From the NCBI GenBank assembly GCA_021791515.1, contig JAJYWK010000020.1, positions 1-39,191 of the forward strand: 39,191 nucleotides of DNA, given 5' to 3'. This DNA is from a bacterium. GTDB taxonomy: Bacteria; Patescibacteriota; Doudnabacteria; UBA920. Shown here piece after piece: positions 1 through 10,290 of the stretch (the first letter of the stretch is position 1; each line of letters begins with the position of its first letter). The notes beneath the pieces were generated by a model, which was not told where the DNA came from, made no database searches, and saw only the letters and a list, made by a program, of their open reading frames with translations. The position numbers and the translations under genes are program-made.

Positions 1-20
1 ATGGAAAAGTGAATATGCAT

Positions 21-95
21 TCGGGAGTAGCTCAGCGGTAGAGCAATCGGCTGTTAACCGATGGGTCCTGGGTTCGAATCCCAGCTCCCGAGCCA
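21..95 (+). tRNA. tRNA-Asn (anticodon GTT), CCA encoded
   Basis: Acceptor stem tcgggag/ctcccga, anticodon arm atcgg-ctGTTaa-ccgat, T-arm ctggg-ttcgaat-cccag, 3' gCCA. Confidence 0.96.
81..95. repeat. Left attachment-site core (direct repeat copy 1)
   Basis: ccagctcccgagcca, identical to 20784-20798; flanking bases differ. Confidence 0.85.
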
Positions 96-168
96 GATTT
101 TTCCGTGCAAAGTGACCCAGGTGCTATGTGAGATTTGCACTGAAAAACTTGTTCAACCGAACAAACAT

Positions 169-198
169 AAAATCACAAGGTTTACGCCTTGTGATTTT
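169..198. terminator. Bidirectional intrinsic terminator
   Basis: aaaatcacaagg-tttacg-ccttgtgatttt perfect 12-bp stem, between tRNA and 3' end of the recombinase gene. Confidence 0.75.
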
Positions 199-313
199 AT
201 TTTGCCTAAAACTCTAATTTTTCAGTAATTCATCAATGATTTTCGTTTCGATTCCCATCTCTTCCCTTAAAGCCGGATTGCCAATGTTTTATGGTTCGTA
301 TCCCGGGTAGGTT

Positions 314-1669
314 TTACCGCTTCCTGCCGGATTCTTTTCCTAAAAATATTTTCTGGTTTTGTAAATATATTCTCGATCTCAGGCATTTCAGCAGGTTGCG
401 CTTGTCCTCCCGGCTGCCGAATTGAAGGACATACTTGGCATAACTCTTTGCATCCACTACCGGTATAGGGATATTGGTCTCCATGATCTTACCTAAAATT
501 CCCTGACTAAAGTTTTTGTACTTTTCCATTTCTTCCTGTAGCTGGCTGTTAATGCCGATCTCGTCTATGTCTACTTTGTCTATCATATCCAGCAGCTGGG
601 CGATTAGTTCTTCTTCCCTGATGAACTTCTCCGGGCAGTACCTGTCCTGGAATTTAGTGCAGTGGTAATAGACGTACCTGACGATTTTTCCGTCGCTGAG
701 TTTCTTGATCTTGTCTTCCGCCGATACGCCCGATCCGCAGTGGCCGCAGTGGATCAGCTTGGTATAGTCGAATTCCTTGCTGCCGTTTTTCGCCCTTATG
801 GGAGCGCTGATCAGGTTGCCCCGGGCATGGTCATAGAGTTCCTTGGTTATCAATGGCTCATAATTTCCTTTATACCAGTTGCCGGATTTTACTGGCCATT
901 CAAATTCCCCGTAATAGAATGGGGACGATAGTATCCTGAATATTCCACTCTTGGTAAGCGGCTTGCCTTTTCTGGTAGTAAAGCCTGTCTCATCAAGCCA
1001 ATCCTTTATCTTTTGGCCGGTATAAAACTGGAAGGCTACTTTGTTGAACATTTCTTTGACTATCGGTGCCCGTTCCGGGTCTATGATAATCCGGCTTTGC
1101 CCCCGGTAACCGATTTTTTCGTTAAGGTATCCCAAGGGTGCCATGCATGGCCGGTGGCCGGTTTCCAGCCTGGCTCTTTGTCCGCGCTTAACGTTAATCC
1201 CTCTATTGTCGTTCTCCAATTTGGCTTGGCTGCACAATATCATTAGCAGGAATTTTTCGTTTGGCGAGTTAGTAAACTTTTGACCGTGAGTTCTTATCTC
1301 TTTGAGAATTCCCTGATCCATCAAATCCACTAACGCCCCAAGGTCACCTGCGTTTCTACTTAATCTGTCCGGTGCCCAAGTTAGTATTCCATTAAAAATC
1401 CCGGACTTAATGTCCAGGATTAATTGGTTGTACACCGGCCGCATTCCCGAGGCTTTGGCTGAATGGCTTTCCCGCCTGATCTCTGTAATTAACATTCCTT
1501 CTCGCTCGGCCATAGCCAGCATCTCTTTAATCTGGCTGTCTATGCTTAAGGCTTGGCGCTCATCGTCTTCCGAACTCTTGCGGGCATAAAGGCAATATTT
1601 GACCGAGGATGCCAGCTGCGGAAGGGTTGCGGTTTGAACGGATGCCGTTAAATTTATCGATTGGTTCAT
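314..1669 (-). CDS. Large serine recombinase / site-specific integrase
   Basis: N-term CLYARKSSEDDERQALSIDSQ resolvase motif, recombinase domain, zinc ribbon HCGHCGSGVS...YYHC; next to att site. Confidence 0.93.
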   Translation of the reverse strand: MNQSINLTASVQTATLPQLASSVKYCLYARKSSEDDERQALSIDSQIKEMLAMAEREGMLITEIRRESHSAKASGMRPVYNQLILDIKSGIFNGILTWAPDRLSRNAGDLGALVDLMDQGILKEIRTHGQKFTNSPNEKFLLMILCSQAKLENDNRGINVKRGQRARLETGHRPCMAPLGYLNEKIGYRGQSRIIIDPERAPIVKEMFNKVAFQFYTGQKIKDWLDETGFTTRKGKPLTKSGIFRILSSPFYYGEFEWPVKSGNWYKGNYEPLITKELYDHARGNLISAPIRAKNGSKEFDYTKLIHCGHCGSGVSAEDKIKKLSDGKIVRYVYYHCTKFQDRYCPEKFIREEELIAQLLDMIDKVDIDEIGINSQLQEEMEKYKNFSQGILGKIMETNIPIPVVDAKSYAKYVLQFGSREDKRNLLKCLRSRIYLQNQKIFLGKESGRKR

Positions 1670-1882
1670 TATGTTGTTCCTTTCCTATATTAAGGCTTAC
1701 AACACAAGGAATGACGCAACCCTTTTGCTTTGTCCAGACCCCGGAAAGCTAGGGAAAATCCCTAATTTGCGCTTACCAAAAGCTAAAAAAGATGGTAAAA
1801 TATAAGCATAATTTACATATCCAACCAAGAAACTTAATGCTCATCAAACGAAGGCGTGATAATTTATAGTACGAAGAAATGT

Positions 1883-3091
1883 ATGGCAAACCACAATCTT
1901 ACAAGTGCCAAACGGGCAAAAAATGACGAGTTTTATACCCAATACGGCGATATCCAAAAAGAGATTCAATCGTACCTGGATTACGATGCAAAAACATTCT
2001 ATGGTAAAGTGGTGTATTGTAATTGTGATGATCCATTTGAAAGCAATTTTTTTCGTTATTTCGTTCTCAATTTCAACAAGCTGGGATTAAAACAGCTTAT
2101 TACCACCAGCTACAAACCGTCTCCAGTTGCTAACACACAGCTGGCATTGTTTGGTAACGATAAAACCCTCACAAAATCAAAAGGCCGTCCCAAAGTCACC
2201 GCCAACAAATTTATTATCAACGAAGTTGGTGATATAGATAATGATGGCGAATTTAACTTAAAAGATATTGCCCAACAATTAAAGGTGAACAAACATAATG
2301 AGTGGGCACCACTTGTGGGTGACGGCGACTTCCGTAGTAATGAATGCATAGAATTGCTTAAAAAATCGGACGTTGTGGTAACAAATCCGCCGTTCAGTCT
2401 TTTTCGTGAATATGTAAAACAACTTTTTGATTATAAAAAGAAGTTTGTGATTATTGGTAATAAAAATGCAGTAACATACAAAGAAATTTTCCCATTAATC
2501 AAAGACAACAAAATGTGGTCTGGAAAAACTGAGTGGTCCGGCGGATTATGGTTTGTAACGATGGATGACGGAGATGTCGATAAAGTGATTGATGGCGTCA
2601 ATATGAAAAATGTGTCTTCTGTTTGGTTTACAAATCTTGATCACGGACGACGCCACCAACCGCTGCCGCTTATGACAATGGAAGAAAATTTAAAATACAG
2701 CAAACACAAAGAAATCCAAGGCAAAAAAGATTATGAAAAATATGACAATTATAATGCTATAGAGGTTCCTTTTACCGATGCAATTCCAAGTGATTATGGT
2801 GGAGTAATGGGTGTACCAATTAGTTTCCTTGATAAATATAACCCGGAACAATTTGAGATTGTTGGATTAACCTCAGGCAGAGATGAATTTGAATGTAGGC
2901 CTTCAAAAAGATACCTAAACCCTCTACAACACAATCCGAATGGCACCATAACGAATGGTAGCAAGGCCAATACTCGTGCGACAATTTTGCTAAAAAATAC
3001 TCCTGACGATATTTATTACACTGCGGATAATGCGAGCGGACCATTCATGATAGCTTACGCAAGAATTTTGATTAAATATAAGAAAAAATAA
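1883..3091 (+). CDS. Adenine-specific DNA methyltransferase, EcoRI-methylase family
   Basis: NPPF motif ([11 protein letters not shown]) and EcoRI-methylase-like N-terminus [27 protein letters not shown] opens at 1856, ATG at 1883 preferred. Confidence 0.85.
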   Translation: MANHNLTSAKRAKNDEFYTQYGDIQKEIQSYLDYDAKTFYGKVVYCNCDDPFESNFFRYFVLNFNKLGLKQLITTSYKPSPVANTQLALFGNDKTLTKSKGRPKVTANKFIINEVGDIDNDGEFNLKDIAQQLKVNKHNEWAPLVGDGDFRSNECIELLKKSDVVVTNPPFSLFREYVKQLFDYKKKFVIIGNKNAVTYKEIFPLIKDNKMWSGKTEWSGGLWFVTMDDGDVDKVIDGVNMKNVSSVWFTNLDHGRRHQPLPLMTMEENLKYSKHKEIQGKKDYEKYDNYNAIEVPFTDAIPSDYGGVMGVPISFLDKYNPEQFEIVGLTSGRDEFECRPSKRYLNPLQHNPNGTITNGSKANTRATILLKNTPDDIYYTADNASGPFMIAYARILIKYKKK

Positions 3092-3092
3092 T

Positions 3093-4262
3093 ATGAAAAC
3101 AACTTTAAAAATCAACACCACCGTCAAAGATATTTGCGAAGGGTTTGTTTATAACGAACTGGAAGGTAAGGGGTTGTTCGGTTTGTCAGGCAAATTGACC
3201 ATTCAGCCTGAGTACCAGCGCAATTACATTTACGCGTCCGACGGCGGAAAAAGAGAGGTTGCCGTTATTGAATCTTTGCTAAAAGGTTATCCAATAGGAT
3301 TGCTTTATTTTAATAAGGTTTCCGAAAACAATTTGGAAGTCCTGGATGGACAACAACGCATAACCAGCATCGGGCGTTTTGTTACTGATAAATTTGTCAT
3401 AATAGATGAAAATGGGATGGAACAGTATTTTGGTGGTATGGCAAAAGACAAAAAGGCAAAAATTTTAGAAACAAAATTATTGATATATGAATGCGAAGGA
3501 ACGGAAAGCGAGATAAAAGAATGGTTTAAGACCATTAACATTGCGGGTGTTCCGTTAAATAATCAGGAACTTTTGAACGCAGTATATTCCGGGCCGTTTG
3601 TTACACTTGCTAAAGAAGAGTTCAGCAACAGCCAAAATTCTAACATTCAGAAATGGAGCGCTTATATTAGAGGCAGCGCTAACAGGCAGGATTTTTTGGA
3701 AAGTGCGCTTGGCTGGGTAAGTAAAGGTAATATCGGGGAGTATATGAGTGGCCATCGCAAAGAGAAAAATATTACCGAATTAAAAAAATATTTTAACAGC
3801 GTGATTGACTGGGTTTCCAGTGTTTTTTCCGACGTAGAAAGCGAGATGTGCGGGCTGGAATGGGGACGATTGTATGAGCAGTACCATAAAAAATCATACA
3901 ACCCGGCTAAAGTATCAGTTGAGGTGCAGAAGTTATATGGGGATCCTTATCTAAAAAACCGCAAAGGTGTTTTTGAGTACATACTTGGCGGCTCTGTTGA
4001 TACAAAGTTGTTGGATGTTCGCGTTTTTGACGAGGCAACCAAAAATAATGTGTATAAGATCCAAACCGTCGAGGCTGAAAAGAAAAGTAAGTCAAACTGT
4101 CCGCTCTGTGCCATTGGACACGATGTCAACAAAAGTAAGATTTGGAAGTTAAGCGAAATGGACGCTGATCATGTTGCAGCCTGGAGTAAGGGTGGAGCCA
4201 CTTCGGGTAAAAACTGTCAGATGCTCTGCAAAACTCATAACCGAGCTAAAGGAAATCGATAA
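3093..4262 (+). CDS. DUF262 (ParB-like) protein with C-terminal HNH endonuclease domain
   Basis: [24 protein letters not shown] (DUF262); CPLC...[32 protein letters not shown] (HNH). Confidence 0.88.
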   Translation: MKTTLKINTTVKDICEGFVYNELEGKGLFGLSGKLTIQPEYQRNYIYASDGGKREVAVIESLLKGYPIGLLYFNKVSENNLEVLDGQQRITSIGRFVTDKFVIIDENGMEQYFGGMAKDKKAKILETKLLIYECEGTESEIKEWFKTINIAGVPLNNQELLNAVYSGPFVTLAKEEFSNSQNSNIQKWSAYIRGSANRQDFLESALGWVSKGNIGEYMSGHRKEKNITELKKYFNSVIDWVSSVFSDVESEMCGLEWGRLYEQYHKKSYNPAKVSVEVQKLYGDPYLKNRKGVFEYILGGSVDTKLLDVRVFDEATKNNVYKIQTVEAEKKSKSNCPLCAIGHDVNKSKIWKLSEMDADHVAAWSKGGATSGKNCQMLCKTHNRAKGNR

Positions 4263-4308
4263 TTTTGTAAAATACCATAAAAAATACGCCAAACAAAGAC
4301 TAAAAAAT

Positions 4309-7014
4309 ATGATAAAAGTGGATGAACAAATAGATACATCCGATAAAGCAATATGCAAACTTATTGAAAAATTTGGAACGGATGAGCGGGGGTTTTTGTC
4401 GCAAAATATTCTAGACAAACTTAGAACTTTTGTTGAGGCGGTTTCTGTTAAAGCAATTGGAGAAACTGAATATAGCTACGATATTTTTTCCAAGAAGGCA
4501 AAAAATCTTATTGCAGCAAGAGCTGATTTGAGATTTTTAAGTAAATTTCATAAAAGTCTCCAAAGTTCAAAATCACATTACGCTACCGACGAGGAGGTTT
4601 CTGAAAGACTAATGTTGAGATACTATGAATATTTACTTAGAATTAAATTTTTTTTAAAGTCAAAATACAATTTGGATGTCCTAAATAACATAGACAAATT
4701 TCCCATTGATACAGATCGGACTCTTAGCGAATATTACGAGAAAATAGCTAAAAAAATTAAAGAGCCAAGGCCAAGAAGCAGACTTATAAAAAGTTTCTAT
4801 ATACAAAAGATAAAACCATTTTTTGTCAATCAGGAAATATTTTATGAAGTTACTTTTAGAATAGCTGACGACAAACTTCGTAAATTTGATAGGCTCATTG
4901 CTTTTACAAGATTAGAAATAACCGAAAATTACGCCGTAGACCTTGCTATCGATAAAGATTATATCGAAATATCAAGCAAGAAAATGCCAATCCAAATCAT
5001 TAATGATTGGAAAGTTTCGATTCGCCCGTGTGAATTTAAGAATTATGAAAATATCTTTATTTCAGACGCTAAAGAATATAGCAGAACTAAAGAATATGAT
5101 GAAATAATGTCCTTTTTAACAGAAACGGGTTTGAATTTGATAGAAATAATTGATTTTCCTGATAATTACTATAATAGATTTAAAAGCAGAGTCACTCAAA
5201 AGTCTACAACGACTCGAATACTTGGTTTGTTAGATAAAAGTCGCGAATTTGTACAAAAGGGCTCTCCCGGAACCAATATACTTAGATATTTACTTTATCA
5301 CCTTAATAATAGAATTATAAAAGAACAATATAATAGAGGCGGCAATTTCAAATTATCGAACTTAAATCTTTTATATGAATGCATTCCTTTTGACGAAATG
5401 CCTTTTGCCAGCTGTCCTGTAAAACACACTCCAGTAATTTCTGATTTATTAGACTGTATAGATGCCACTGCCAGGGAACATGAATTATTTGCTCGACGTA
5501 TAACAGGTAATGCGGAAATTAAGGGGTGGTTGTACACGCCGCTTGAAGATGTTAATCATTTTGAAAATGTTAATGGGCTCCTTGATAAATTCAATAACTC
5601 TCTTTACCAAGGCACTGAAACCCAAAGGGATCGTAAACTTGAGACATACAAGGATCATATCTACATTACCGGGTACGAAAACGCCGTTATTGAAATTGTT
5701 AAAAAATTAAGAGATTTATCGACATCCGGCATAAAAAATTATTCTAATTCAATCAATGCTTGGTTATCCTCCTCGGATTCAGATGTTGATTGTTCTCAAA
5801 AAGAGACGGCGCTTAAAGAGATGTTTGCGGCATCAAAAGTATCGTTAATCTATGGTGCTGCTGGAACTGGAAAAACAAAACTAATAGAACATATTTCAAA
5901 ATACCATAATGAAAGAACAAAGCTTTATTTGGCAAATACACACTCTGCAGTGAGTAATTTAAGAAGCAGAATTATTGCTCAAAATACTGAATTTAAAACG
6001 ATAAAAAGTTTTTTGCATGAAAATAGTGACGAAGTAGAATTTGACCTTTTAATTATCGACGAGTGTAGCGTCGTAAGCAATTCAGACATGCGTGCCATAC
6101 TCAGAAAGGCATCATATGGCGCTTTAATTCTGGTTGGTGACATATTTCAGATAGAATCAATCCGATTTGGAAATTGGTTTTATATTGCAAAAAGCTTTGT
6201 TCCAGAATCATCTGTTATAGAATTAACTACACCATGGCGTGCAAAAAATAATAATGATTTGTTAAAGTTATGGGAGAAGGTCCGAAATTTAGAAGAAGAT
6301 ATGGATGAACATATTGCCAAACATCACTATTCTGCCAGACTAGATGATTCAATTTTTGAACATTCAGAAGAAGATGAAATAATTTTATGTTTAAATTATG
6401 ATGGATTTTATGGAATCAATAATATTAACAGGTTTTTACAGGAAAGCAACGATAAAACCCCGATAGTTTGGGGTGTTCACACATATAAGGTTAACGACCC
6501 TATCTTATTCAATGAATCCAATAGATTTGGGTCAGTAATTCACAATAACCTAAAAGGAAAAATATTAGATATAAAAATTTTTAAAGGAAGAATCCAATTT
6601 GATATCCAAATTGACAAATCAATCTCTGAATTAGATGTTCGTGGGTGTGATGATTTGGAGCTGTTAGACAGTTCCGAAGAAGGCGCATCCGCTATTCGCT
6701 TTAGCGTTAATGAGCATAGAAACATAGACGAGGACGATGACGATTCTGCATCTGATATTGTACCTTTCCAAGTTGCATACGCTGTTTCTATTCATAAAGC
6801 GCAAGGCTTAGAGTATGATTCAGTAAAAATTGTAATTACAAATGAGGCAGAGGAAAGAATCTCGCATAATGTCTTTTATACAGCCATCACAAGAGCAAAA
6901 AAGAAATTGAAAATTTATTGGACACCCGAGACTCAAAATAAAATAATAGGATCACTAGAGCAAAAATTCAATAAAAAAGACGCATATTTATTAAAATCAA
7001 AATTTAACCTATAG
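4309..7014 (+). CDS. SF1 (UvrD/RecD-like) helicase with long uncharacterised N-terminal region
   Basis: Walker A YGAAGTGKTKL, Walker B LLIIDECS, C-terminal VSIHKAQGLEYDSVKIVI and FYTAITRAKKKL; ORF opens at 4171 but overlaps the HNH gene, ATG 4309 likely. Confidence 0.85.
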   Translation: MIKVDEQIDTSDKAICKLIEKFGTDERGFLSQNILDKLRTFVEAVSVKAIGETEYSYDIFSKKAKNLIAARADLRFLSKFHKSLQSSKSHYATDEEVSERLMLRYYEYLLRIKFFLKSKYNLDVLNNIDKFPIDTDRTLSEYYEKIAKKIKEPRPRSRLIKSFYIQKIKPFFVNQEIFYEVTFRIADDKLRKFDRLIAFTRLEITENYAVDLAIDKDYIEISSKKMPIQIINDWKVSIRPCEFKNYENIFISDAKEYSRTKEYDEIMSFLTETGLNLIEIIDFPDNYYNRFKSRVTQKSTTTRILGLLDKSREFVQKGSPGTNILRYLLYHLNNRIIKEQYNRGGNFKLSNLNLLYECIPFDEMPFASCPVKHTPVISDLLDCIDATAREHELFARRITGNAEIKGWLYTPLEDVNHFENVNGLLDKFNNSLYQGTETQRDRKLETYKDHIYITGYENAVIEIVKKLRDLSTSGIKNYSNSINAWLSSSDSDVDCSQKETALKEMFAASKVSLIYGAAGTGKTKLIEHISKYHNERTKLYLANTHSAVSNLRSRIIAQNTEFKTIKSFLHENSDEVEFDLLIIDECSVVSNSDMRAILRKASYGALILVGDIFQIESIRFGNWFYIAKSFVPESSVIELTTPWRAKNNNDLLKLWEKVRNLEEDMDEHIAKHHYSARLDDSIFEHSEEDEIILCLNYDGFYGINNINRFLQESNDKTPIVWGVHTYKVNDPILFNESNRFGSVIHNNLKGKILDIKIFKGRIQFDIQIDKSISELDVRGCDDLELLDSSEEGASAIRFSVNEHRNIDEDDDDSASDIVPFQVAYAVSIHKAQGLEYDSVKIVITNEAEERISHNVFYTAITRAKKKLKIYWTPETQNKIIGSLEQKFNKKDAYLLKSKFNL

Positions 7015-7076
7015 GATAATCATATATTCTTTGGAATAAGGTATGGCGGTACGCAAATTTTTTAACTTGATTCCGA

Positions 7077-7124
7077 AACATAATAATAAAATGATAGGTC
7101 GACCTATCATTTTATTATTATGTT
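7077..7124. repeat. 48-bp perfect palindrome, probable bidirectional terminator/cruciform
   Basis: aacataataataaaatgataggtc|gacctatcattttattattatgtt between convergent genes. Confidence 0.9.
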
Positions 7125-7139
7125 GACTATAAATTGTAG

Positions 7140-8216
7140 TTACCTGGTTAAATTTTTGATAATTGATACAAAAGTCTCCGCCTTATCCTGCCATTCTTCT
7201 ATTGTGTATGGTATAAAATGGTCACGGTAGTTATCAGGCACTTGTAGTCCCAGTTTGGTTTCTACTTCATGCTTTAAAGCATCACGGAATTTTACGGCCA
7301 TTTCATCGTCAATCAGCCAACCGAAGTTTAAAGTCAGCTTGCCGTCGGTCCAGAGCGTGTAAACCGATTTTGTTGGGCTCACACTTTCAAATACCGCATT
7401 ACAGGAACCCTTGGCCGTACCCGAACCCCATTTAATTTCTCCGTGCGACTTGGTAAAGTCGTAGAGTTTTTTGATTATGGGAATATATTTAGCATCGGTC
7501 TGTGATTTTACTGTCTCTAGGAAACTTGCTTCGTCCCAGCGCCTTCTCGGGCTGCCCGAGCCGCTGCTGACGCTGACATCCTTTTTTACTTCCGCCCCGT
7601 ATAACTTAGGGATCATTATTTCGTATTCCTTGAACCTGTAATACTCCATTTGCACGGCATAGATATCAAACTGGCTGTTCTGGTTAACGTAGACTATTAA
7701 GTCTTTGAGCCGGTCATCCAGAGAATCCATTAAGATGACGAATTTAAGGTTGCCATCTTTGAGGTTTCTTGTCATGGAATCCAGTAGCGAGTCGATCTGA
7801 TCATCGTTCAGGCCAAAGAATTCTTTGGTCTTTTCCGAAAAACTTACCTTAAAACTACTTCTGACCTTTTCGTCCAGCACGGATTGAAATTCGCTAAAAT
7901 CACCCGTATGTTTCCAGAGGGCTGCCCCGTAATCTAGCGCTTGGGCCACCACCGTCCGTTTGTCGGGATTGCGGTATAATTTGGTTTCTACGATATAGAT
8001 ATCGCCGTCTTTGTCTACAGCTAAAGCATCAATCGGCCCGGATTCAGTGGAAAATTCACGTGCAGCCACAAACAGACGTTTGTCTTCCTCTATTTCGTAT
8101 ACTGGAATGGATTCCGGATTCTGGTGAATGTAATTTTGCAGGTAGTCTTCCTTATCAAAGTTTGCTTTTTCCACCTTCTGAGCCTGCATGCCTTTTTTTG
8201 ATACGATAATAGGCAT
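7140..8216 (-). CDS. DUF91/NucS-like PD-(D/E)XK nuclease-domain protein
   Basis: GPIDALAVDKDGDIYIVETKL...VVAQALDYGAAL: PD-x-ExK-Q type core. Confidence 0.8.
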   Translation of the reverse strand: MPIIVSKKGMQAQKVEKANFDKEDYLQNYIHQNPESIPVYEIEEDKRLFVAAREFSTESGPIDALAVDKDGDIYIVETKLYRNPDKRTVVAQALDYGAALWKHTGDFSEFQSVLDEKVRSSFKVSFSEKTKEFFGLNDDQIDSLLDSMTRNLKDGNLKFVILMDSLDDRLKDLIVYVNQNSQFDIYAVQMEYYRFKEYEIMIPKLYGAEVKKDVSVSSGSGSPRRRWDEASFLETVKSQTDAKYIPIIKKLYDFTKSHGEIKWGSGTAKGSCNAVFESVSPTKSVYTLWTDGKLTLNFGWLIDDEMAVKFRDALKHEVETKLGLQVPDNYRDHFIPYTIEEWQDKAETFVSIIKNLTR

Positions 8217-8220
8217 AGGT

Positions 8221-8472
8221 TTAATTGCCGCCTTCCGGCTTGGCGCTAACCAGCTTTGCTCCCATAGGGCTATCTGTCGGGATCATTGTTGGGTTCTTAC
8301 ATTTTGGACAAATCATTTGTTTCGTTGTTAAACGCCAAATGGAATATATTAATCCGGGAAGTATAAGAAAAAGCCAAAGGAGGATTTCTATTAAAATACT
8401 GCCTTTAGTATGTTTTTTGGGATAACCTACATACCCGCACATGGTGCAAACTTGCGTTTTTGATGTTGCCAT
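8221..8472 (-). CDS. Small membrane zinc-ribbon protein (LITAF-like layout)
   Basis: CTMCGYVGYPKKH - hydrophobic segment - CPKC. Confidence 0.55.
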   Translation of the reverse strand: MATSKTQVCTMCGYVGYPKKHTKGSILIEILLWLFLILPGLIYSIWRLTTKQMICPKCKNPTMIPTDSPMGAKLVSAKPEGGN

Positions 8473-8493
8473 TTTAAAAAGTTCCTTTCTTGT

Positions 8494-8617
8494 AGCTGGT
8501 AACGGGCTTATGTAAACACAAGGCCGCCCGCCAGCTGGAACCTTTCGGTTCCCATATCAGTTTCCCGATATGGCCCGACAAAGAGCGCTGGACGGACGGT
8601 CCAGTATCTTTGTCGGG
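8494..8617 (-). ncRNA. Candidate structured RNA / 5' leader of the zinc-ribbon gene: four consecutive hairpins
   Basis: 8494-8536 agctggtaacgggc/gcccgccagct; 8537-8552 ggaacc-tttc-ggttcc; 8552-8573 ccatatc/gatatgg; 8574-8617 cccgacaaag...ctggac/gtccag...ctttgtcggg. Confidence 0.55.
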
Positions 8618-8740
8618 TCTTTCTTTCACCATGCCAAAGTATTATCTTTGGTTTAGGCTACTTTTATAAATTGTTAATGTAATTATACCTAAAATTCCTT
8701 TATCCTTCAACCAATTGTAGCTGGGCAGGCTCAAAATACC

Positions 8741-8767
8741 CTTGTAAATCCTTAATATTTTTACAAG
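8741..8767 (-). terminator. Hairpin downstream of the terminase gene
   Basis: cttgtaaa...tttacaag. Confidence 0.45.
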
Positions 8768-8808
8768 CCAAGGATGCCGCAAAGGGCAAACAAAGTCCAG
8801 GAAGTTCG

Positions 8809-10290
8809 CTATATGCCGAAAACCTCAGGAGTTGCCGGTTTCTTATTCTTGCCTGCCATAATTTGGTTTACCAAAATGGCAAAGGCATCGGCTAAGTCGT
8901 CATGTTTTTCCACGCCAAAACCTATCAATTGCTGTACCAAAAATTCCGCTCCTTTTTTTGGGAATAGCACCGTACCTTGCTTTACATGCGGGCTGGTGAT
9001 CCTCAATCTCTCTTCCTTGTCCTGGCCGCAGACTTTGAATTCTTCGGCCGGGTAGCCTTCTTTCTGAAGCTGCTGTGCCAGCGCCGGTTGGTAGCCGACG
9101 GATTCTATAACAAGCCTGCTTCTTTTGCCTTTCATAAAAGACAAAGAGATTTCCTTGGCTTTGGTCAGCGTTTGGGGAAAATCCAGCCTTTCGTTGATCG
9201 GGTTCGGCAGGATGTAAATTTTCATCTGGTCGCCCCAACCGAACACGTAAGCCGAAACCATTGCCGTGTAATCTGCCGAGGTTTTGACCGAGATTGCCAA
9301 ATCTATTCCCGTAATGGCAAACCGAAAAGCATTTTTCGGATTCCTTCTATCCGGCAAATTTTCGTAATAACGAATCCATTCCGGCCTGATGACTGCGTTT
9401 TCCCGCTGAACCGGTATTAGCAAAAATTCCTGGTTCCAGGCAGCCTCGTTGCCGATTTCTTTTTTCAGCTTATCGATAGCTTCTGCATCGGGATATTTTC
9501 CGGGCCAAAGGGAATTCCCGTTTTTGTCCAGCAAAGGAAAGGCTCTGTATACGCCTTGCAGCATTCTTTCCTCAATTTCCTTTTTAAGGCGCATTATCAG
9601 GCTGTCCATATGCAATATTGACCCGGCCACTACCAAACGAGCTCCCGTCTCCCGGACCGGCATTAGGTCGTTTTTAATCCATCCGTAAAGCTTGTCGCGG
9701 CCTTCCAAAGTCTTTACCGAATTAGAATCCTCCAAGTCGTCGCAGATTATCAGCTGGGGCCTCATGCTCCCGTACCTGATACCGCGAATGCTCTGTTCGC
9801 TGGAGACGGCCATAATCATTGCATTATGCTTGGTTAGGACTATGGCGTTGCTGCGCCACACGTCGTCTTCCCGAAACGGCCCCATGTCGGATTTCAGCAA
9901 ATCGTTTTTGACCAGTTCGTCCGTAAGGTTTTTCATGTAAAGCCTGGCTTGTTCCTGGGTCTTGCCGACAATCAGGATGAACTTGTATTTCGGCTTGCCC
10001 AGCACGGCCCACAGCGGATACGAAAGGCAGAATATGGTGCTTTTGCCGGAATGGCGGAAGGCAGGTACGACCAAATGCCCTAAGCTGAAATCTTCGGTCA
10101 AGGCGTAAATCTCCCGGTGGAAATCCGGAGTGGAACATTTGACGTAATGGGCAAAGTAGAAATGGAAAAACCAAAAATGGCTTTGGGAAGTAATTTTTGT
10201 CCTAAGCCTGCGGTCTTTCACCATCAGGCTTATCAGGTCCTGCTGGGGATTGTTTGCTGGTGTCTGCATCGCTGCCTCCCAAGGCGGCAA
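8809..10290 (-). CDS. Phage terminase large subunit
   Basis: Walker A FRHSGKST, Walker B LIICDDLED, RNase H-like nuclease ITGIDLAIS ... KHDDLADAFAI. Confidence 0.88.
   Translation of the reverse strand: MPPWEAAMQTPANNPQQDLISLMVKDRRLRTKITSQSHFWFFHFYFAHYVKCSTPDFHREIYALTEDFSLGHLVVPAFRHSGKSTIFCLSYPLWAVLGKPKYKFILIVGKTQEQARLYMKNLTDELVKNDLLKSDMGPFREDDVWRSNAIVLTKHNAMIMAVSSEQSIRGIRYGSMRPQLIICDDLEDSNSVKTLEGRDKLYGWIKNDLMPVRETGARLVVAGSILHMDSLIMRLKKEIEERMLQGVYRAFPLLDKNGNSLWPGKYPDAEAIDKLKKEIGNEAAWNQEFLLIPVQRENAVIRPEWIRYYENLPDRRNPKNAFRFAITGIDLAISVKTSADYTAMVSAYVFGWGDQMKIYILPNPINERLDFPQTLTKAKEISLSFMKGKRSRLVIESVGYQPALAQQLQKEGYPAEEFKVCGQDKEERLRITSPHVKQGTVLFPKKGAEFLVQQLIGFGVEKHDDLADAFAILVNQIMAGKNKKPATPEVFGI

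Noticed and set aside
662-1246. ORFs on + strand opposite the recombinase gene
   Set aside because: Antisense to a well-supported serine recombinase; no recognisable motifs.
4171-4308. Upstream start for the helicase (90-bp overlap with the HNH gene)
   Set aside because: Would overlap the HNH catalytic-domain codons; ATG at 4309 is more plausible, although overlap cannot be excluded.
8900-10174. Multiple ORFs on both strands overlapping terL
   Set aside because: Alternate-frame translations of the terminase gene; composition-driven.
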